Shown in pieces: positions 43,649 through 54,552 of a stretch of DNA of 64,000 bases. Every line of letters begins with the position of its first letter. Position 1 is the stretch's first letter. A program made the position numbers and the translations under genes. The notes beneath the pieces were generated by a model that was given only the letters and a program-made list of their open reading frames with translations, searched no databases and was not told where the DNA came from. Origin of the DNA: Maribacter arcticus (GTDB lineage Bacteria; Bacteroidota; Bacteroidia; Flavobacteriales; Flavobacteriaceae); NCBI RefSeq assembly GCF_900167935.1, contig NZ_FUYL01000005.1:124001-188000 (forward strand). The letters are read 5' to 3'.

Positions 43649-46600
43649 ATGAAAAAGCACCTTACCAAGGCTAGCATCATCATGCTGGCACTTGTACTAT
43701 TGCCATTATCCTTACTATCTCAAAGAAGGAACAAATCACAAATTAATACTCCAACCTACCCAGAAGAACTTTATTCTAGTTTAGAATATCGTTCAATAGG
43801 GCCGTATCGTGGAGGTCGTTCTGCTGCGGTAACCGGTGTGCCTGGTGAACCCAATTTGTTTTATTTTGGTGCTGCAGGTGGCGGAGTTTGGAAAACCCTT
43901 GATGGTGGACGTACATGGGATAATATTTCTGACGGATATTTCGGTGGAAGTATAGGTGCTGTTGAGGTAGCCAAAAGTGATCCAAACGTAATTTATGTTG
44001 GTGGTGGCGAAAAAACCTTAAGAGGAAATGTTTCTTCAGGTTATGGAGTATGGAAAACTGAAGATGGTGGTAAAACGTGGGCTACCGCAGGTTTAGAGAA
44101 AAGTAGACATGTGCCAAGGCTTCGTGTGCATCCAACAGATTATAATACGGTATATGCTGCTGTTTTAGGAGATATCTATAAACCAACTAAAGATCGTGGT
44201 GTTTATAAAAGCATCGATGGTGGAAAAAATTGGAAACAAGTTCTATTTGTAAACGAACAAGCGGGTGCGGTTGATTTAACTTTCGACCCTAATAACCCAA
44301 GAATATTATATGCTTCTACATGGCATGCACAACGTACACCTTATAGTTTAATTAGTGGTGGTGATGGTTCTGCTTTATGGAAGAGTGTGGATAGCGGTGA
44401 AACTTGGACAGAAATTTCTAATAACGAAGGTTTTCCAAAAGATACATTAGGGATTATCGGCGTAGCAGTTTCTCCAAAAAACTCTGAACGTGTTTGGGCA
44501 ATTGTAGAGAATAAGGAAAAGGGAGGTTTATACCGTTCAGAAGATGGTGGTAAAACTTGGTCTGTTGTTAATGAAGAACGTAAAATTAGACAACGTGCTT
44601 GGTATTATACTAGAGTATATGCTGATACACAAGATGAAGATGTGGTTTATGTGTTAAATGTAAATTATCACAAGTCTACAGATGGAGGTAAATCGTTCAA
44701 TACATTTAATGCACCACATGGGGACCATCATGATTTATGGGTTTCTCCAGAAGATTCGCAACGTATGATTATTGGTGATGACGGTGGTGCACAAATCTCT
44801 TATGATGGTGGAGAAACATGGAGTACCTATAACAATCAGCCTACCGCACAGTTTTACCGTGTAACTACCGATAATTCATTTCCATATAGAATTTATGTTG
44901 CGCAACAAGACAACTCTACATTGCGTATAGATCATAGAAGTGATGAAAATAATATTGGTAATGGTAATTGGGAAGAAACTGCAGGCGGTGAATCAGCTTG
45001 GATAGCTGTTGATCCTAAAGATAATGACATTGTTTATGGTGGTAGTTATGACGGATTCTTAACTCGAGTAAATCATAAGACAGGTACAGTTAGAGGTATA
45101 AATGTATGGCCAGATAACCCAATGGGTGCTGGAGCAGAAGCCATGAAATATCGTTTTCAATGGAATTTTCCTATTCTGTTCAGCAGACATAATCCAAAGA
45201 AACTATATACGTTTTCTAACTATGTTCATGTGACTGAAAATGAAGGTCAGAGTTGGGAAGTATTAAGTGGCGATTTAACTCGAAATGATCCTACAAAATT
45301 AGTTTCTAGTGGAGGTCCGATTACCCAAGATAATACCAGTGTAGAATACTACTGTACTATTTTTGCAGCGAATGAAAGTCCGTTGAAAGAAGGTATTCTT
45401 TGGGTAGGCAGTGATGACGGATTAATTCATGTATCAAAAGATTCTGGCGCAACATGGGATAATGTTACCCCAACCAATATGCCTGAATGGAACATGATTA
45501 ATAGTATTGAACCTTCTTATTTTGATGAAGGTACGTGTTATGTGGCTGCTACAAGATATAAGTTGGGTGACTTTCAGCCGTACTTGTACAAAACCACTGA
45601 CTATGGCAAAAGCTGGACAAAAATTACTAATGGTATACCAGCTGAACATTTTACTAGGGTAGTTAGAGAAGACCCTAAAAAGAAAGGGTTATTATATGCA
45701 GGTACAGAAACAGGTATGTATGTTTCTTTTAATGATGGTGCTAGTTGGAGTCCGTTTCAAATGAATTTACCAATAGTCCCGATTACTGATTTGGCTATTA
45801 AAGATGATAACTTGATTGTTGCAACACAAGGGCGTAGCTTATGGATTATTGATGATTTAACAGTGCTTCACCAATTAGATGAAAGCAAAAAGAATCAAAA
45901 TACCATTCTTTTTAAGCCTAGAGATTCATATCGTACAAAAGGAAGAGCATCTAAAAAGCCTTCTAAAACATCGGGACAGAATTTAGAAAATGGAGTAATT
46001 ACACATTTTCTACTTAAAAATTATACAGAAAAGGACACGGTTCAGTTGACGTACACAAGTATGGCTGGCGATACTTTAGCTAACTATAATTCGTCTGCGA
46101 AGAAAAAAGACAAAAAGTTAGAAGTAAAAAAGGGCGGTAACACATTTGTATGGGATACCCGTGGTAAGGGAGCTGAAAAATTGGAAGGAATGATTTTTTG
46201 GTGGGCCAGTTTCGACGGTGCTAAAGCAGTACCGGGTAATTACAAAGTTCATTTAAATGTTAACGGCAGTACTAGTTCTGAAACATTTACCATTTTGCCA
46301 GACCCAAGAGCAGAAAGCTCAGTGGCCGAAATGCAAAATCAGTTCGATTTTATTACCGATATAAATACAACAATCGAAAAAGCACATCAATCTATAAAGA
46401 AGATTAGAAATGTAACTGAACAATTGAATGCGTTTACTGAACAGTATAAGGATGATGAAAGAACTAAGGATCTTGTAGAAAAGGCTAAGGCAATGAAAGA
46501 TAAGTTGGGTGAGGTGGAAAAGGCATTGTATCAAACTCAGAATAGAAGTGGTCAAGACCCATTGAATTTTCCAATTAAATTGACCAACAAATTAGGTCAT

Positions 46601-46792
46601 TTAAATAGCTTAGTGTCTATTGACGATTTTCCGCCTACAGAGCAAGATATTGAGGTAAAGAATGAGTTGACCGCTAAAATAAACAAGGAGCTTAAAATAT
46701 TCGATAATGTAATTTCATCAGAACTACTAGAATTTAACGCAGCATTTAATACATTAGAATTGAATTATTTGTTTATCGACGACAGCAAATAA
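43649..46792 (+). CDS. Secreted BNR/sortilin-like propeller protein, first of a tandem pair
   Basis: The 1,047-residue protein has a signal peptide (about 1-24, LSLLS). Residues about 45-740 are made of BNR/Asp-box repeats (SxDGGKTW, xxDGGRTWDNIS, STDGGKSF) that form one or two large beta-propellers of the WD40/YVTN/VPS10-sortilin kind. Key opening block: SIGPYRGGRSAAVTGVPG. The C-terminal 250 residues form a beta-sandwich (FVWDTRGKGAEKLEGM) and a helical tail. These proteins are often annotated as glycosyl hydrolases, but no catalytic residues are established and I do not assign an enzyme activity. There is no T9SS tail. Confidence 0.83.
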   Translation: MKKHLTKASIIMLALVLLPLSLLSQRRNKSQINTPTYPEELYSSLEYRSIGPYRGGRSAAVTGVPGEPNLFYFGAAGGGVWKTLDGGRTWDNISDGYFGGSIGAVEVAKSDPNVIYVGGGEKTLRGNVSSGYGVWKTEDGGKTWATAGLEKSRHVPRLRVHPTDYNTVYAAVLGDIYKPTKDRGVYKSIDGGKNWKQVLFVNEQAGAVDLTFDPNNPRILYASTWHAQRTPYSLISGGDGSALWKSVDSGETWTEISNNEGFPKDTLGIIGVAVSPKNSERVWAIVENKEKGGLYRSEDGGKTWSVVNEERKIRQRAWYYTRVYADTQDEDVVYVLNVNYHKSTDGGKSFNTFNAPHGDHHDLWVSPEDSQRMIIGDDGGAQISYDGGETWSTYNNQPTAQFYRVTTDNSFPYRIYVAQQDNSTLRIDHRSDENNIGNGNWEETAGGESAWIAVDPKDNDIVYGGSYDGFLTRVNHKTGTVRGINVWPDNPMGAGAEAMKYRFQWNFPILFSRHNPKKLYTFSNYVHVTENEGQSWEVLSGDLTRNDPTKLVSSGGPITQDNTSVEYYCTIFAANESPLKEGILWVGSDDGLIHVSKDSGATWDNVTPTNMPEWNMINSIEPSYFDEGTCYVAATRYKLGDFQPYLYKTTDYGKSWTKITNGIPAEHFTRVVREDPKKKGLLYAGTETGMYVSFNDGASWSPFQMNLPIVPITDLAIKDDNLIVATQGRSLWIIDDLTVLHQLDESKKNQNTILFKPRDSYRTKGRASKKPSKTSGQNLENGVITHFLLKNYTEKDTVQLTYTSMAGDTLANYNSSAKKKDKKLEVKKGGNTFVWDTRGKGAEKLEGMIFWWASFDGAKAVPGNYKVHLNVNGSTSSETFTILPDPRAESSVAEMQNQFDFITDINTTIEKAHQSIKKIRNVTEQLNAFTEQYKDDERTKDLVEKAKAMKDKLGEVEKALYQTQNRSGQDPLNFPIKLTNKLGHLNSLVSIDDFPPTEQDIEVKNELTAKINKELKIFDNVISSELLEFNAAFNTLELNYLFIDDSK

Positions 46793-46798
46793 GTACTC

Positions 46799-46833
46799 TA
46801 AAAAAACCTCTCTACTTCTAGAGAGGTTTTTTT
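46799..46833 (+). terminator. Terminator between the two BNR genes
   Basis: A 13-bp stem (AAAAAACCTCTCT, 46801-46813, and complement 46820-46832) closes a 6-nt loop and ends in a T-run. It lies just after the stop of the first paralogue and would limit read-through to the second. Confidence 0.9.
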
Positions 46834-46878
46834 ATTCAATTCAGAACGTAATAAAAGAACAATCAAACATCACACTAT

Positions 46879-49800
46879 ATGAAAAAGCAACTAGTATCAT
46901 TGCTAGTGGTCTTTATGACCACATTTACCTTTGCACAAACAGCAAATGATTATTTTAAACCTTTAAAATATCGAAATATTGGTCCGTTTAGAGGTGGTCG
47001 CTCTGTAACAGCAACCGGAGTTATTGGTGACCCAATGACCTATTATATGGGAACCACAGGCGGCGGACTATGGAAAACTGAATCTGCCGGTCAACGATGG
47101 GAAAATGTATCTGATGGATTTTTTGAATTAGGTTCCGTAGGGGCAGTGTCTGTTTCTGCATCTAATCCGAATATAGTCTATGTAGGTATGGGTGAGCATG
47201 CACCGAGAGGTGTTATGACTTCGTATGGTGACGGAGTTTATAAATCTACAGATGCTGGAAATACATGGAAAAAAATTGGCCTTGAAAAAACCCAACATAT
47301 TTCCCGAATAATCATACATCCAACAAATCCAGATATCGTTTATGTCGCTGCACAAGGGGCTCTTTTTGAAGGCAATCCAGAACGTGGAGTGTACAAATCA
47401 ATCGATGGTGGTAAGACTTGGACGAATACCCTTTTTGTAAATGAACTAACGGGTGCGTCTGAGCTTTCTATGGACGCTAATTATCCTGAAATTATGTATG
47501 CTGCGATGTGGGAACACCAACGAAAGCCAAATATGGTCGTTAGTGGTGGTGCGGGTAGCGGACTGTATAAATCTACTGATAGTGGAAATACTTGGAAAAA
47601 AATACACAAAGGCCTTCCAGAGGAAAAAGGGAAGATGGCAATTGCCGTAAGCCCATCAAATTCAAATAAAGTGTATGCTTTAATTGAGAGTGATTCAGAT
47701 GCCGATAAAGGAGGCTTATTTGTATCTAATGATGCTGGGGAATCTTGGTCTATGATAAGTGGCGATAATCGTTTGGTGCAACGTGCTTGGTATTACATTG
47801 AAGTTTTTGTAGACCCTAATGATGAAGATACCGTGTATGTGTTAAGTGCCCCGGCACTTCGTTCTGAGGATGGTGGTAAAACTTGGAAAAATGTTGAGGT
47901 TGCCCATGGCGATACACATGATTTATGGATTAATCCTAACAACTCAAAAAATATGGTTTTAGCAGATGACGGTGGGGCTGCTGTTTCTTTTGATTACGGA
48001 AAAACATGGTCAACGCAAAGCAATATGCCTACAGCACAGTTTTATAGAATCAGTGTAGATAATTTGTTTCCATATAATATTTATGGCGGTCAGCAAGATA
48101 ATGCGTCTGTAAAGATTGCTAGTCTTTCTACTGGCAGTGGAGGTATAACTACCAGAGATTGGACGGATTCTGCAGGTGGTGAAAGTGCATTTTTGGCTTT
48201 TGACCCAGATAACCCACGTTATGTAATGGGTGGTCAATATTTAGGTACTGTAGAGGTAATGGATATGGTATCAAAATCTTCTACTCAAATAATGCAAGCG
48301 CCGATTCAATATTTGGGTCGCGAGGCTAGAAACATGCGGTATTTGTTTAATTGGAATGCTCCGATTATAGCTTCAACACATGAGCTTGGAACTTTTTATC
48401 ACGGTGCTCAATATGTGTTTAGAACAAGAGATATGGGGGTAACTTGGGATAAGATTTCTCCAGATTTAACGCGTGATATTGATGAAAAACAAGGTAATGG
48501 TGGCGGACCTTATACCAACGAAGCGGTAGGTGCCGAAAATTATGGAACACTTGCGTATATATTAGAATCTCCACATGAAAAAGGGCATATCTGGACAGGG
48601 AGTGATGATGGTTTGGTGCACTTGACCAAAAACGGAGGTGAATCATGGGAAAATGTGACGCCTAAAGGATTAAAGGAATGTTTAATCAATGCTATTGAAG
48701 TATCTCCGCATGACCCAGCAACTGCTTATATCGCTACAACAAGATATAAGTTCAATGACTACACGCCTGGGTTATATAAAACGACAGACTATGGTAAATC
48801 GTGGACTGCTATAAACAACGGTCTTCCTTATGGTGCTTTTACACGCGTAGTTCGAGAAGATGAATTTAAAAAGGACCTGTTGTATGCAGGTACTGAAAAG
48901 GGAATATATGCATCATGGAATGGTGGCAAAACTTGGGAGCCTTTTCAATTAAATTTACCGATGACTCCAATCACGGATTTGAAAATGCATAAGGGTGATA
49001 TGGTAGTCGCCACTTCTGGTAGGTCATTTTGGATTCTTGATGATGTTATAGCTTTAAGTCAATACCAACCTTCTAAAAAAGGACTTCAGCTATTAAAACC
49101 TAAAGATACGTATAATGGTTCTTGGGGTAGCCCATTAAATGGTAATTCAGATAAGTTTAAAGGCAGTGACACTTTTGATGGTATAAACCCGGCAAACGGC
49201 GTGGTATTATATTATGAGCTTCCGAAGCTTAAGGATAGTACGGTAATAACGCTAGATATTTTAGATTCGAAAGGGAAAACTATTAGAACAATAAGTTCAG
49301 AAAAAGACCCAACATATAAGCCACATAATGGTGGTGGTGCTCCACCGGCTCCATTGCTTAGTAAAAAAGAAGGCTTGAACCGTTTTGTGTGGGATATGGA
49401 GTATCCAATTATGCCGGGAATACCAGGGGTTTATATTGAAGCAGGATTTGGCGGTCATAGCGTATCTCCAGGCACATATACTTTTAAATTAATGGTCGAT
49501 GGGCAAACGGTTTCTACTACGGGAATAATTAAGGAGTTGCCTACGTACGAAACGATGTCTGGTCAATATGAAGAATATGATGCTTTTATGACAACTACCG
49601 AACAAGAGTTAACCAAAATGCATAACATGATTAATCAATTGCATGCAGTTCAGGGAAATCTAAAAGAGATGTTGAAAGAGGTTTCGGATCCTGATGTTAA
49701 AAAAGAAGGCGAAAAATTACTTGCCGACATGAAATCGTGGGATGAAGATATGGTTCAACGTAAATCTCAAGCCTATGATGATGTGGAAAATTTTCCAAAT

Positions 49801-50004
49801 AAATTTTCAGCAGAATACATATTTATGATCAATCAGACCAGTAGTACTATACCAAGATTAAACAAGGCAAGCAAAGACCGCAAGGTAGAATTAGATGCGC
49901 AATGGGTTGGCTTAAAATCAAGAGGTAATCAATTCATCAACACCGCTATTCCTGCATATAATAAAGTATTGTGGGAAGCTGGTATTGGCGCTTTAAGATT
50001 ATAA
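46879..50004 (+). CDS. Secreted BNR/sortilin-like propeller protein, second of a tandem pair
   Basis: The 1,041-residue protein has a signal peptide (about 1-20, FTFAQ) and the same architecture as the preceding gene: BNR repeats ([27 protein letters not shown]), the [10 protein letters not shown] opening, the [22 protein letters not shown] block and a C-terminal beta-sandwich with a helical tail ([20 protein letters not shown]). It clearly arose by an old tandem duplication: most blocks align, but identity is moderate by eye. The function is unknown and any glycosidase label would be unsupported. It ends 49 nt before hemJ. Confidence 0.83.
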   Translation: MKKQLVSLLVVFMTTFTFAQTANDYFKPLKYRNIGPFRGGRSVTATGVIGDPMTYYMGTTGGGLWKTESAGQRWENVSDGFFELGSVGAVSVSASNPNIVYVGMGEHAPRGVMTSYGDGVYKSTDAGNTWKKIGLEKTQHISRIIIHPTNPDIVYVAAQGALFEGNPERGVYKSIDGGKTWTNTLFVNELTGASELSMDANYPEIMYAAMWEHQRKPNMVVSGGAGSGLYKSTDSGNTWKKIHKGLPEEKGKMAIAVSPSNSNKVYALIESDSDADKGGLFVSNDAGESWSMISGDNRLVQRAWYYIEVFVDPNDEDTVYVLSAPALRSEDGGKTWKNVEVAHGDTHDLWINPNNSKNMVLADDGGAAVSFDYGKTWSTQSNMPTAQFYRISVDNLFPYNIYGGQQDNASVKIASLSTGSGGITTRDWTDSAGGESAFLAFDPDNPRYVMGGQYLGTVEVMDMVSKSSTQIMQAPIQYLGREARNMRYLFNWNAPIIASTHELGTFYHGAQYVFRTRDMGVTWDKISPDLTRDIDEKQGNGGGPYTNEAVGAENYGTLAYILESPHEKGHIWTGSDDGLVHLTKNGGESWENVTPKGLKECLINAIEVSPHDPATAYIATTRYKFNDYTPGLYKTTDYGKSWTAINNGLPYGAFTRVVREDEFKKDLLYAGTEKGIYASWNGGKTWEPFQLNLPMTPITDLKMHKGDMVVATSGRSFWILDDVIALSQYQPSKKGLQLLKPKDTYNGSWGSPLNGNSDKFKGSDTFDGINPANGVVLYYELPKLKDSTVITLDILDSKGKTIRTISSEKDPTYKPHNGGGAPPAPLLSKKEGLNRFVWDMEYPIMPGIPGVYIEAGFGGHSVSPGTYTFKLMVDGQTVSTTGIIKELPTYETMSGQYEEYDAFMTTTEQELTKMHNMINQLHAVQGNLKEMLKEVSDPDVKKEGEKLLADMKSWDEDMVQRKSQAYDDVENFPNKFSAEYIFMINQTSSTIPRLNKASKDRKVELDAQWVGLKSRGNQFINTAIPAYNKVLWEAGIGALRL

Positions 50005-50026
50005 TATAGAATCTATACGCTTTTGC

Positions 50027-50034
50027 TAACTTTG
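50027..50034 (+). promoter_or_regulatory. hemJ promoter -7 box
   Basis: TAACTTTG matches TAnnTTTG and is 19 nt before the hemJ ATG at 50054, after the BNR stop. Confidence 0.5.
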
Positions 50035-50053
50035 AGCTTGAACTTAGCATATT

Positions 50054-50605
50054 ATGAGCGAATATTACAATTATATAAAGTCCCTGCATCTCATCTTCGT
50101 AATTACGTGGTTTGCAGGGCTTTTTTATATTCCTAGGTTATTCATTTATCATATTGAAGCCAATCAAAAACCTTCTCCTGAAAAGGAGATTCTTTCTAAG
50201 CAATTGAAACTGATGGCCAAAAGGCTTTGGTTCATTATTACTTGGCCTTCTGCGATATTGGCCACTATTTTTGCTTTATGGCTTTTAGTTATTTACCCTG
50301 GTTGGTTAACACAACCATGGATGCACGTTAAACTAGGTTTCGTATTATTATTAATTCTCTATCATTTAAAAAACCATCAAATTTTCAAGAAATTTCAACG
50401 TGATGAAATCAATTATACATCTAATTATATGCGTATTTGGAACGAGGGTGCTACTCTTATACTTTTCGCGATTGTTTTCTTGGTGATCTTAAAACATTCT
50501 TTTAATTGGATTTTTGGAGTCGTAGGAATCATAGTTTTGGGGATTCTACTCATGTTGGGTATTAAATTGTACAAGAGCATACGGAAAAAGAATCCGGAGG
50601 CTTAA
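50054..50605 (+). CDS. hemJ: Protoporphyrinogen IX oxidase HemJ (CopD/UPF0093 family)
   Basis: The 183-residue membrane protein has four to five segments and the HemJ pattern: His12 in KSLHLIFVITWFAGLFYIPRLFIYH (conserved His in TM1), the QLKLMAKRLW region, and MHVKLGFVLLLILYH with Lys93 (conserved Lys). HemJ oxidises protoporphyrinogen IX to protoporphyrin IX, the step between HemF and HemH. Since no HemG or HemY is in the window, this probably completes the pathway. The broader family includes CopD-like proteins, so the assignment rests on the TM1 and K93 patterns and on the heme-rich setting. Confidence 0.82.
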   Translation: MSEYYNYIKSLHLIFVITWFAGLFYIPRLFIYHIEANQKPSPEKEILSKQLKLMAKRLWFIITWPSAILATIFALWLLVIYPGWLTQPWMHVKLGFVLLLILYHLKNHQIFKKFQRDEINYTSNYMRIWNEGATLILFAIVFLVILKHSFNWIFGVVGIIVLGILLMLGIKLYKSIRKKNPEA

Positions 50606-50713
50606 TTAATAGAGCGCAACATTTTTCAGTATTAATAGCTTTCAATTATAACTATATTTTACAAAAACTTTTTTGGTGCGATATTTGTTAACTTTAGACG
50701 AAATAACAGAATC

Positions 50714-52165
50714 TTGTTAACAAGAATATCTTTACGGTCCCGTATTTTTTTCGCCATGATATTTTTGGTGCTTATCGCATCAGTATTAATTGCTGGGGTA
50801 ACGGTGTATCAATACCGCGAGCAATCTAAAGATTACCATGAGAATAGAATGGAGCGTAAAGAGGAGCAAATACGCCAAAGTATTGACCTTGCCATTCAGA
50901 AAACAACGTATCCGGTAACGACCGAAAACCTAGACCTTATTTTTAAAAATGAAATTTATGAAATTGCCGTAGTGCAAAACATGAATTTTAATATTTATAG
51001 TTTAGATGGTCAACTCATAAAAAGTTCGAGACCAAAATTTGCAAACGATTCTATATCTATGTGTTTAGATGCTGAGGTATTGAACAAATTAGAAATAAGT
51101 CCTGATAAACGATATGTGCGTGAAAATGCGTTGGCAGGCGATAAGTACCAAGCATCATTTACCTATATCGCAGACCAAAAGTTTAAGCCAATTGGTATAC
51201 TCAACCTGCCTTATTTCGAAGACAATTCGTTTAATGATTATGAGCTGAAAGAATTTTTAATTCGCTTGTCTGGCGTATATCTCTTCATGCTACTCATTGC
51301 TATTTTATTTGCGTTTTTCATTTCAAAATACATCACCCGTTCTTTGGAGACTATTTCGGATATGATGGGGCGTACCAATTTGAATAAGCAAAACAAAAAG
51401 ATTATTATAGATAATCCTGGGGAAGAAATCGAAAAGCTTATTTCTGCCTATAATGGAATGATTGATGAGCTGGGGCATAGTGCTGCAAAGTTGGCTAGAA
51501 GTGAAAGAGAGCAAGCTTGGCGTGAAATGGCAAAACAAGTAGCTCATGAAATTAAAAACCCGTTGACCCCCATGCGTTTGAGCGTGCAGAGTTTCGAGCG
51601 TAAATTCGACCCTCAGGATCCTAAAATTCAAGAAAAGGTCAAAGAATACTCAAGTACGTTAATACAGCAAATCGACACTCTTAGTAGCATTGCCTCGGCT
51701 TTTTCTAATTTTGCGGAAATGCCAGCCCAACAAAATGAGACCTTAAATGTGGTGAAAATTGTGAAGTTGGCTTTAGATATTTTTAATGAAGATTACATAC
51801 ATTTTATAGCAGATGAAGAGGAGATAATAGCGAAATTAGACCGTACTCAGTTAATACGGGTAGTGACTAATTTGGTTAAGAATGCCATACAAGCGGTACC
51901 TGATGTAAAATCACCAAGAGTTTTAGTGTCTGTAGCTTCTGAAGGTAATATGGTTAAACTGTCTGTAGCTGATAATGGTATTGGTATCGAAAAAGAGAAC
52001 GAAGAAAAAATATTTGAACCTAAGTTCACGACTAAAACCAGTGGCATGGGGTTAGGTCTGGGTATGGTTAAGAATATTGTGGAAACCTATAAAGGCACTA
52101 TAAATTTCACCTCGCAATTGGGCAAGGGTACGGTGTTTTGTGTAAAGTTTCCGAAGGAAAATTAA
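50714..52165 (+). CDS. Orphan sensor histidine kinase (NtrY-like)
   Basis: The 483-residue protein starts at a TTG (50714): no ATG lies upstream in frame, and the first internal ATG (residue 15) would cut into the first membrane span. Domains are TM1 (about 11-32), an extracytoplasmic sensing region (33-183), TM2 (184-205), HAMP (about 205-260), HisKA with His278 in QVAHEIKNPLTP, and HATPase with Asn390 (NLVKNAIQAVPD) and G-boxes DNGIGI and GMGLGLGMV. There is no receiver domain and no response regulator next to it. It lies between hemJ and a crotonase gene; the stimulus is unknown. Confidence 0.88.
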   Translation: MLTRISLRSRIFFAMIFLVLIASVLIAGVTVYQYREQSKDYHENRMERKEEQIRQSIDLAIQKTTYPVTTENLDLIFKNEIYEIAVVQNMNFNIYSLDGQLIKSSRPKFANDSISMCLDAEVLNKLEISPDKRYVRENALAGDKYQASFTYIADQKFKPIGILNLPYFEDNSFNDYELKEFLIRLSGVYLFMLLIAILFAFFISKYITRSLETISDMMGRTNLNKQNKKIIIDNPGEEIEKLISAYNGMIDELGHSAAKLARSEREQAWREMAKQVAHEIKNPLTPMRLSVQSFERKFDPQDPKIQEKVKEYSSTLIQQIDTLSSIASAFSNFAEMPAQQNETLNVVKIVKLALDIFNEDYIHFIADEEEIIAKLDRTQLIRVVTNLVKNAIQAVPDVKSPRVLVSVASEGNMVKLSVADNGIGIEKENEEKIFEPKFTTKTSGMGLGLGMVKNIVETYKGTINFTSQLGKGTVFCVKFPKEN

Positions 52166-52196
52166 AATAGAAAAATAATCAATAAAAAATCAGAAT

Positions 52197-52979
52197 ATGT
52201 CTTTCGAAACCATACTTATTCAAAGAGAATTATCAACGGCAATTGTAACTATTAATCGTCCTAATAAGTTAAATGCACTAAATAAAGCAACCATTGATGA
52301 ATTACAAGATGCTTTTAAAGAATTACAAAAAGATAAAAAAGTTAAAGCAATAATTCTAACAGGTAGTGGTGAGAAGGCGTTTGTAGCTGGTGCAGATATT
52401 TCAGAGTTTTCAGATTTCTCAGTAAAAGAAGGAAAAAAATTGGCCGCCAAAGGACAAAAGAAGCTATTTGACTTTATTGAAAATTTATCGACTCCGGTAA
52501 TTGCTGCAGTTAATGGTTTTGCTTTAGGCGGTGGTTTAGAATTGGCAATGGCCTGTCACTTTAGAGTGGCCAGTGATAATGCTAAAATGGGACTACCTGA
52601 GGTTTCTCTAGGCGTAATACCTGGTTATGGAGGTACGCAGCGTTTACCTCAGTTAGTCGGCAAGGGCAGGGCAATGGAAATGATTATGACCGCAGGTATG
52701 ATAACTGCAGAACAAGCATATTCATACGGTTTGGTCAATCATGTAACTACACAAGAAGAATTGTTGCCATTATGCCATAAGATTATCTCGAAGATTACTA
52801 ATAACTCATCCGTAGCCATTTCTTATGCAATAAAAGCAGTAAATGCTGGTTTTAAGAATACTGTAAATGGTTATGAGCAGGAAATTGAAGCTTTTGGTGC
52901 TTGTTTCGGAACTGAAGATTTTACCGAAGGTACTACCGCTTTTTTAGAAAAGAGAAAAGCAAATTTTCCAGGTTCATGA
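52197..52979 (+). CDS. Enoyl-CoA hydratase/isomerase (crotonase) family protein
   Basis: The 260-residue protein has the crotonase fold with the oxyanion-hole glycine in VAGADISEF (about 63-71), catalytic Glu115 in GGGLELAMAC and Glu135 in GLPEVSLGVIPGYGGTQRL. Both glutamates being present points to a true hydratase (enoyl-CoA or 3-hydroxybutyryl-CoA type) of fatty-acid or short-chain metabolism rather than an isomerase only. It starts 31 nt after the kinase stop and is followed after 17 nt by the next gene, so the three may be co-transcribed. Confidence 0.92.
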   Translation: MSFETILIQRELSTAIVTINRPNKLNALNKATIDELQDAFKELQKDKKVKAIILTGSGEKAFVAGADISEFSDFSVKEGKKLAAKGQKKLFDFIENLSTPVIAAVNGFALGGGLELAMACHFRVASDNAKMGLPEVSLGVIPGYGGTQRLPQLVGKGRAMEMIMTAGMITAEQAYSYGLVNHVTTQEELLPLCHKIISKITNNSSVAISYAIKAVNAGFKNTVNGYEQEIEAFGACFGTEDFTEGTTAFLEKRKANFPGS

Positions 52980-52996
52980 CATAAACCAAATCGGTT

Positions 52997-54550
52997 ATGT
53001 TGAATCGTAGTATTTTTTTATTTCTATTAGTTATTGGTTCATTGAGCGTTTTCGCACAAGAAGAGCCAGTTACCTATACAATTGGTGAAAAATTCAATGA
53101 TAAATATCGGTATTCTAATATGTTGGCCATTGCAGATGATGGCAATGAAGGTACTGTAGTCGTTCGTGCCTATTATACAGGAATTATTTTACGCCCTAAA
53201 GGGTATTTTATTGAACATTATAATAAGAGTCTTGAGCTTATATCTGAATATAATTATAAACTTAAGGATGCCAATTTTATTGATGCCTATGTAAGTAATG
53301 GACAAGTATATTTATTGTTTTTAGAATATAGTTATAGCGATAAAAGCTACCAGTACGAGGTACATAGAAGTCCGTTTTCTCAATTTCAGTTTACAAAAGA
53401 GACTATTCTGTCAATTGAGTCTGACCCAGTAGAACAGCCATTAGATAGAAATTTTTATAATAGAAATTTCTCCTCAGGATTTACAACATCGGTTCTTTTC
53501 AATGATGATAAATCGGCATTTGCTATTACAACGCATTACAAGAAGAAAAAGGTTGATCAGCATACAATTCATGTGTTCAATTCAAACTTGACTAAATTGA
53601 TGGAGCATGACTTTTCTGATGAGGTTGAAGAAAAGAACTATGCCTTCGAGAATATCCTATTTTCAAAAGATTTACAAAACGTTTACCTTGTAGGTAAAGC
53701 TTACTTTAAAAAGAAACGGTTTAATGCTACAGAACGTAAATTTCAATATGAAATGGTTCGCATCTCGAAAGATAGCCGAAGTGTTCAATCTTTCTATACT
53801 CCCAATAAATTTCCAGAAGCGCTGAAGCCTATTTTTAAGGGTAATGAATTACTATGTATCGGGTTTTATGCTGACCGAAAGGATAATCGCTATAACGGAA
53901 TTTCTTACTTCAAATTAAACCCTATTTCTTTAGAAATGGAGACGAGTAAGTTTAATCCTTTTTCAGAACAGTTTATGCTGGATAAATTTGGTAGGGAAGA
54001 TGATAAAGCGATAAAAGATTTAGTTTTTAAAGGAATGGATGTCACCAAAGACGGTAACATTCTTTTTAATGCAGAGGAGTATTTTACAAGTTCGAGTATA
54101 CAATCTAACACAAGTGGTGGTCGTGTACTGGTGACTAGGTATCACCATAATGACATCATTAGCGCAAAATTAAGTTCGACAGGAGATTTAGTATGGGCTC
54201 GAAACATTAATAAAACCGAAGTTACCCAAGGCGATGGAGCATATGCTTCCTATAGTGCGTATACAAAAGATGATACTACATACTTTTTTATAAGTACATC
54301 GGCAGAGAACCCACAGCTGTTAGGCGATGATAGAATCATGTTTAAACAGGGGTTGAGTAGAAATAGAAATGTTTTCCTAATTCGATTAGATGAACAGGGT
54401 CATATGACCTACAGCAAGGTTATTGATGACACTGAAGCGCGACTACCTTTAATGGTTTCAGTGCCCTATATTGACCATTTGAAAGATGAATTAGTATTCT
54501 ACGCCAAAAGAGGAACTAAAAAGCAATTAGTACAAGTAGCTGTTAAATAA
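52997..54550 (+). CDS. Unrecognised secreted protein, beta-rich
   Basis: I do not recognise the family. The 517-residue chain has a signal peptide (about 1-20, SLSVFAQ) and no membrane span or lipobox. The remainder is beta-rich with evenly spaced aromatic strands (for example YFIEHYNKSLELISEYNYKLKD, and NVFLIRLDEQGHMTYSKVI) and might form a propeller. Cysteine is nearly absent (one in ELLCIGFYAD). It follows the crotonase gene by 17 nt and precedes a radical SAM gene. Nothing in it reveals a catalytic site. Confidence 0.65.
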   Translation: MLNRSIFLFLLVIGSLSVFAQEEPVTYTIGEKFNDKYRYSNMLAIADDGNEGTVVVRAYYTGIILRPKGYFIEHYNKSLELISEYNYKLKDANFIDAYVSNGQVYLLFLEYSYSDKSYQYEVHRSPFSQFQFTKETILSIESDPVEQPLDRNFYNRNFSSGFTTSVLFNDDKSAFAITTHYKKKKVDQHTIHVFNSNLTKLMEHDFSDEVEEKNYAFENILFSKDLQNVYLVGKAYFKKKRFNATERKFQYEMVRISKDSRSVQSFYTPNKFPEALKPIFKGNELLCIGFYADRKDNRYNGISYFKLNPISLEMETSKFNPFSEQFMLDKFGREDDKAIKDLVFKGMDVTKDGNILFNAEEYFTSSSIQSNTSGGRVLVTRYHHNDIISAKLSSTGDLVWARNINKTEVTQGDGAYASYSAYTKDDTTYFFISTSAENPQLLGDDRIMFKQGLSRNRNVFLIRLDEQGHMTYSKVIDDTEARLPLMVSVPYIDHLKDELVFYAKRGTKKQLVQVAVK

Positions 54551-54552
54551 CA

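Noticed and set aside
43649-50004. Glycosyl hydrolase annotation for the two BNR proteins
   Set aside because: BNR/Asp-box repeats are shared by sialidases, sortilins and many non-enzymes. I see no sialidase-type arginine triad or other catalytic set, so I do not assert an enzyme.
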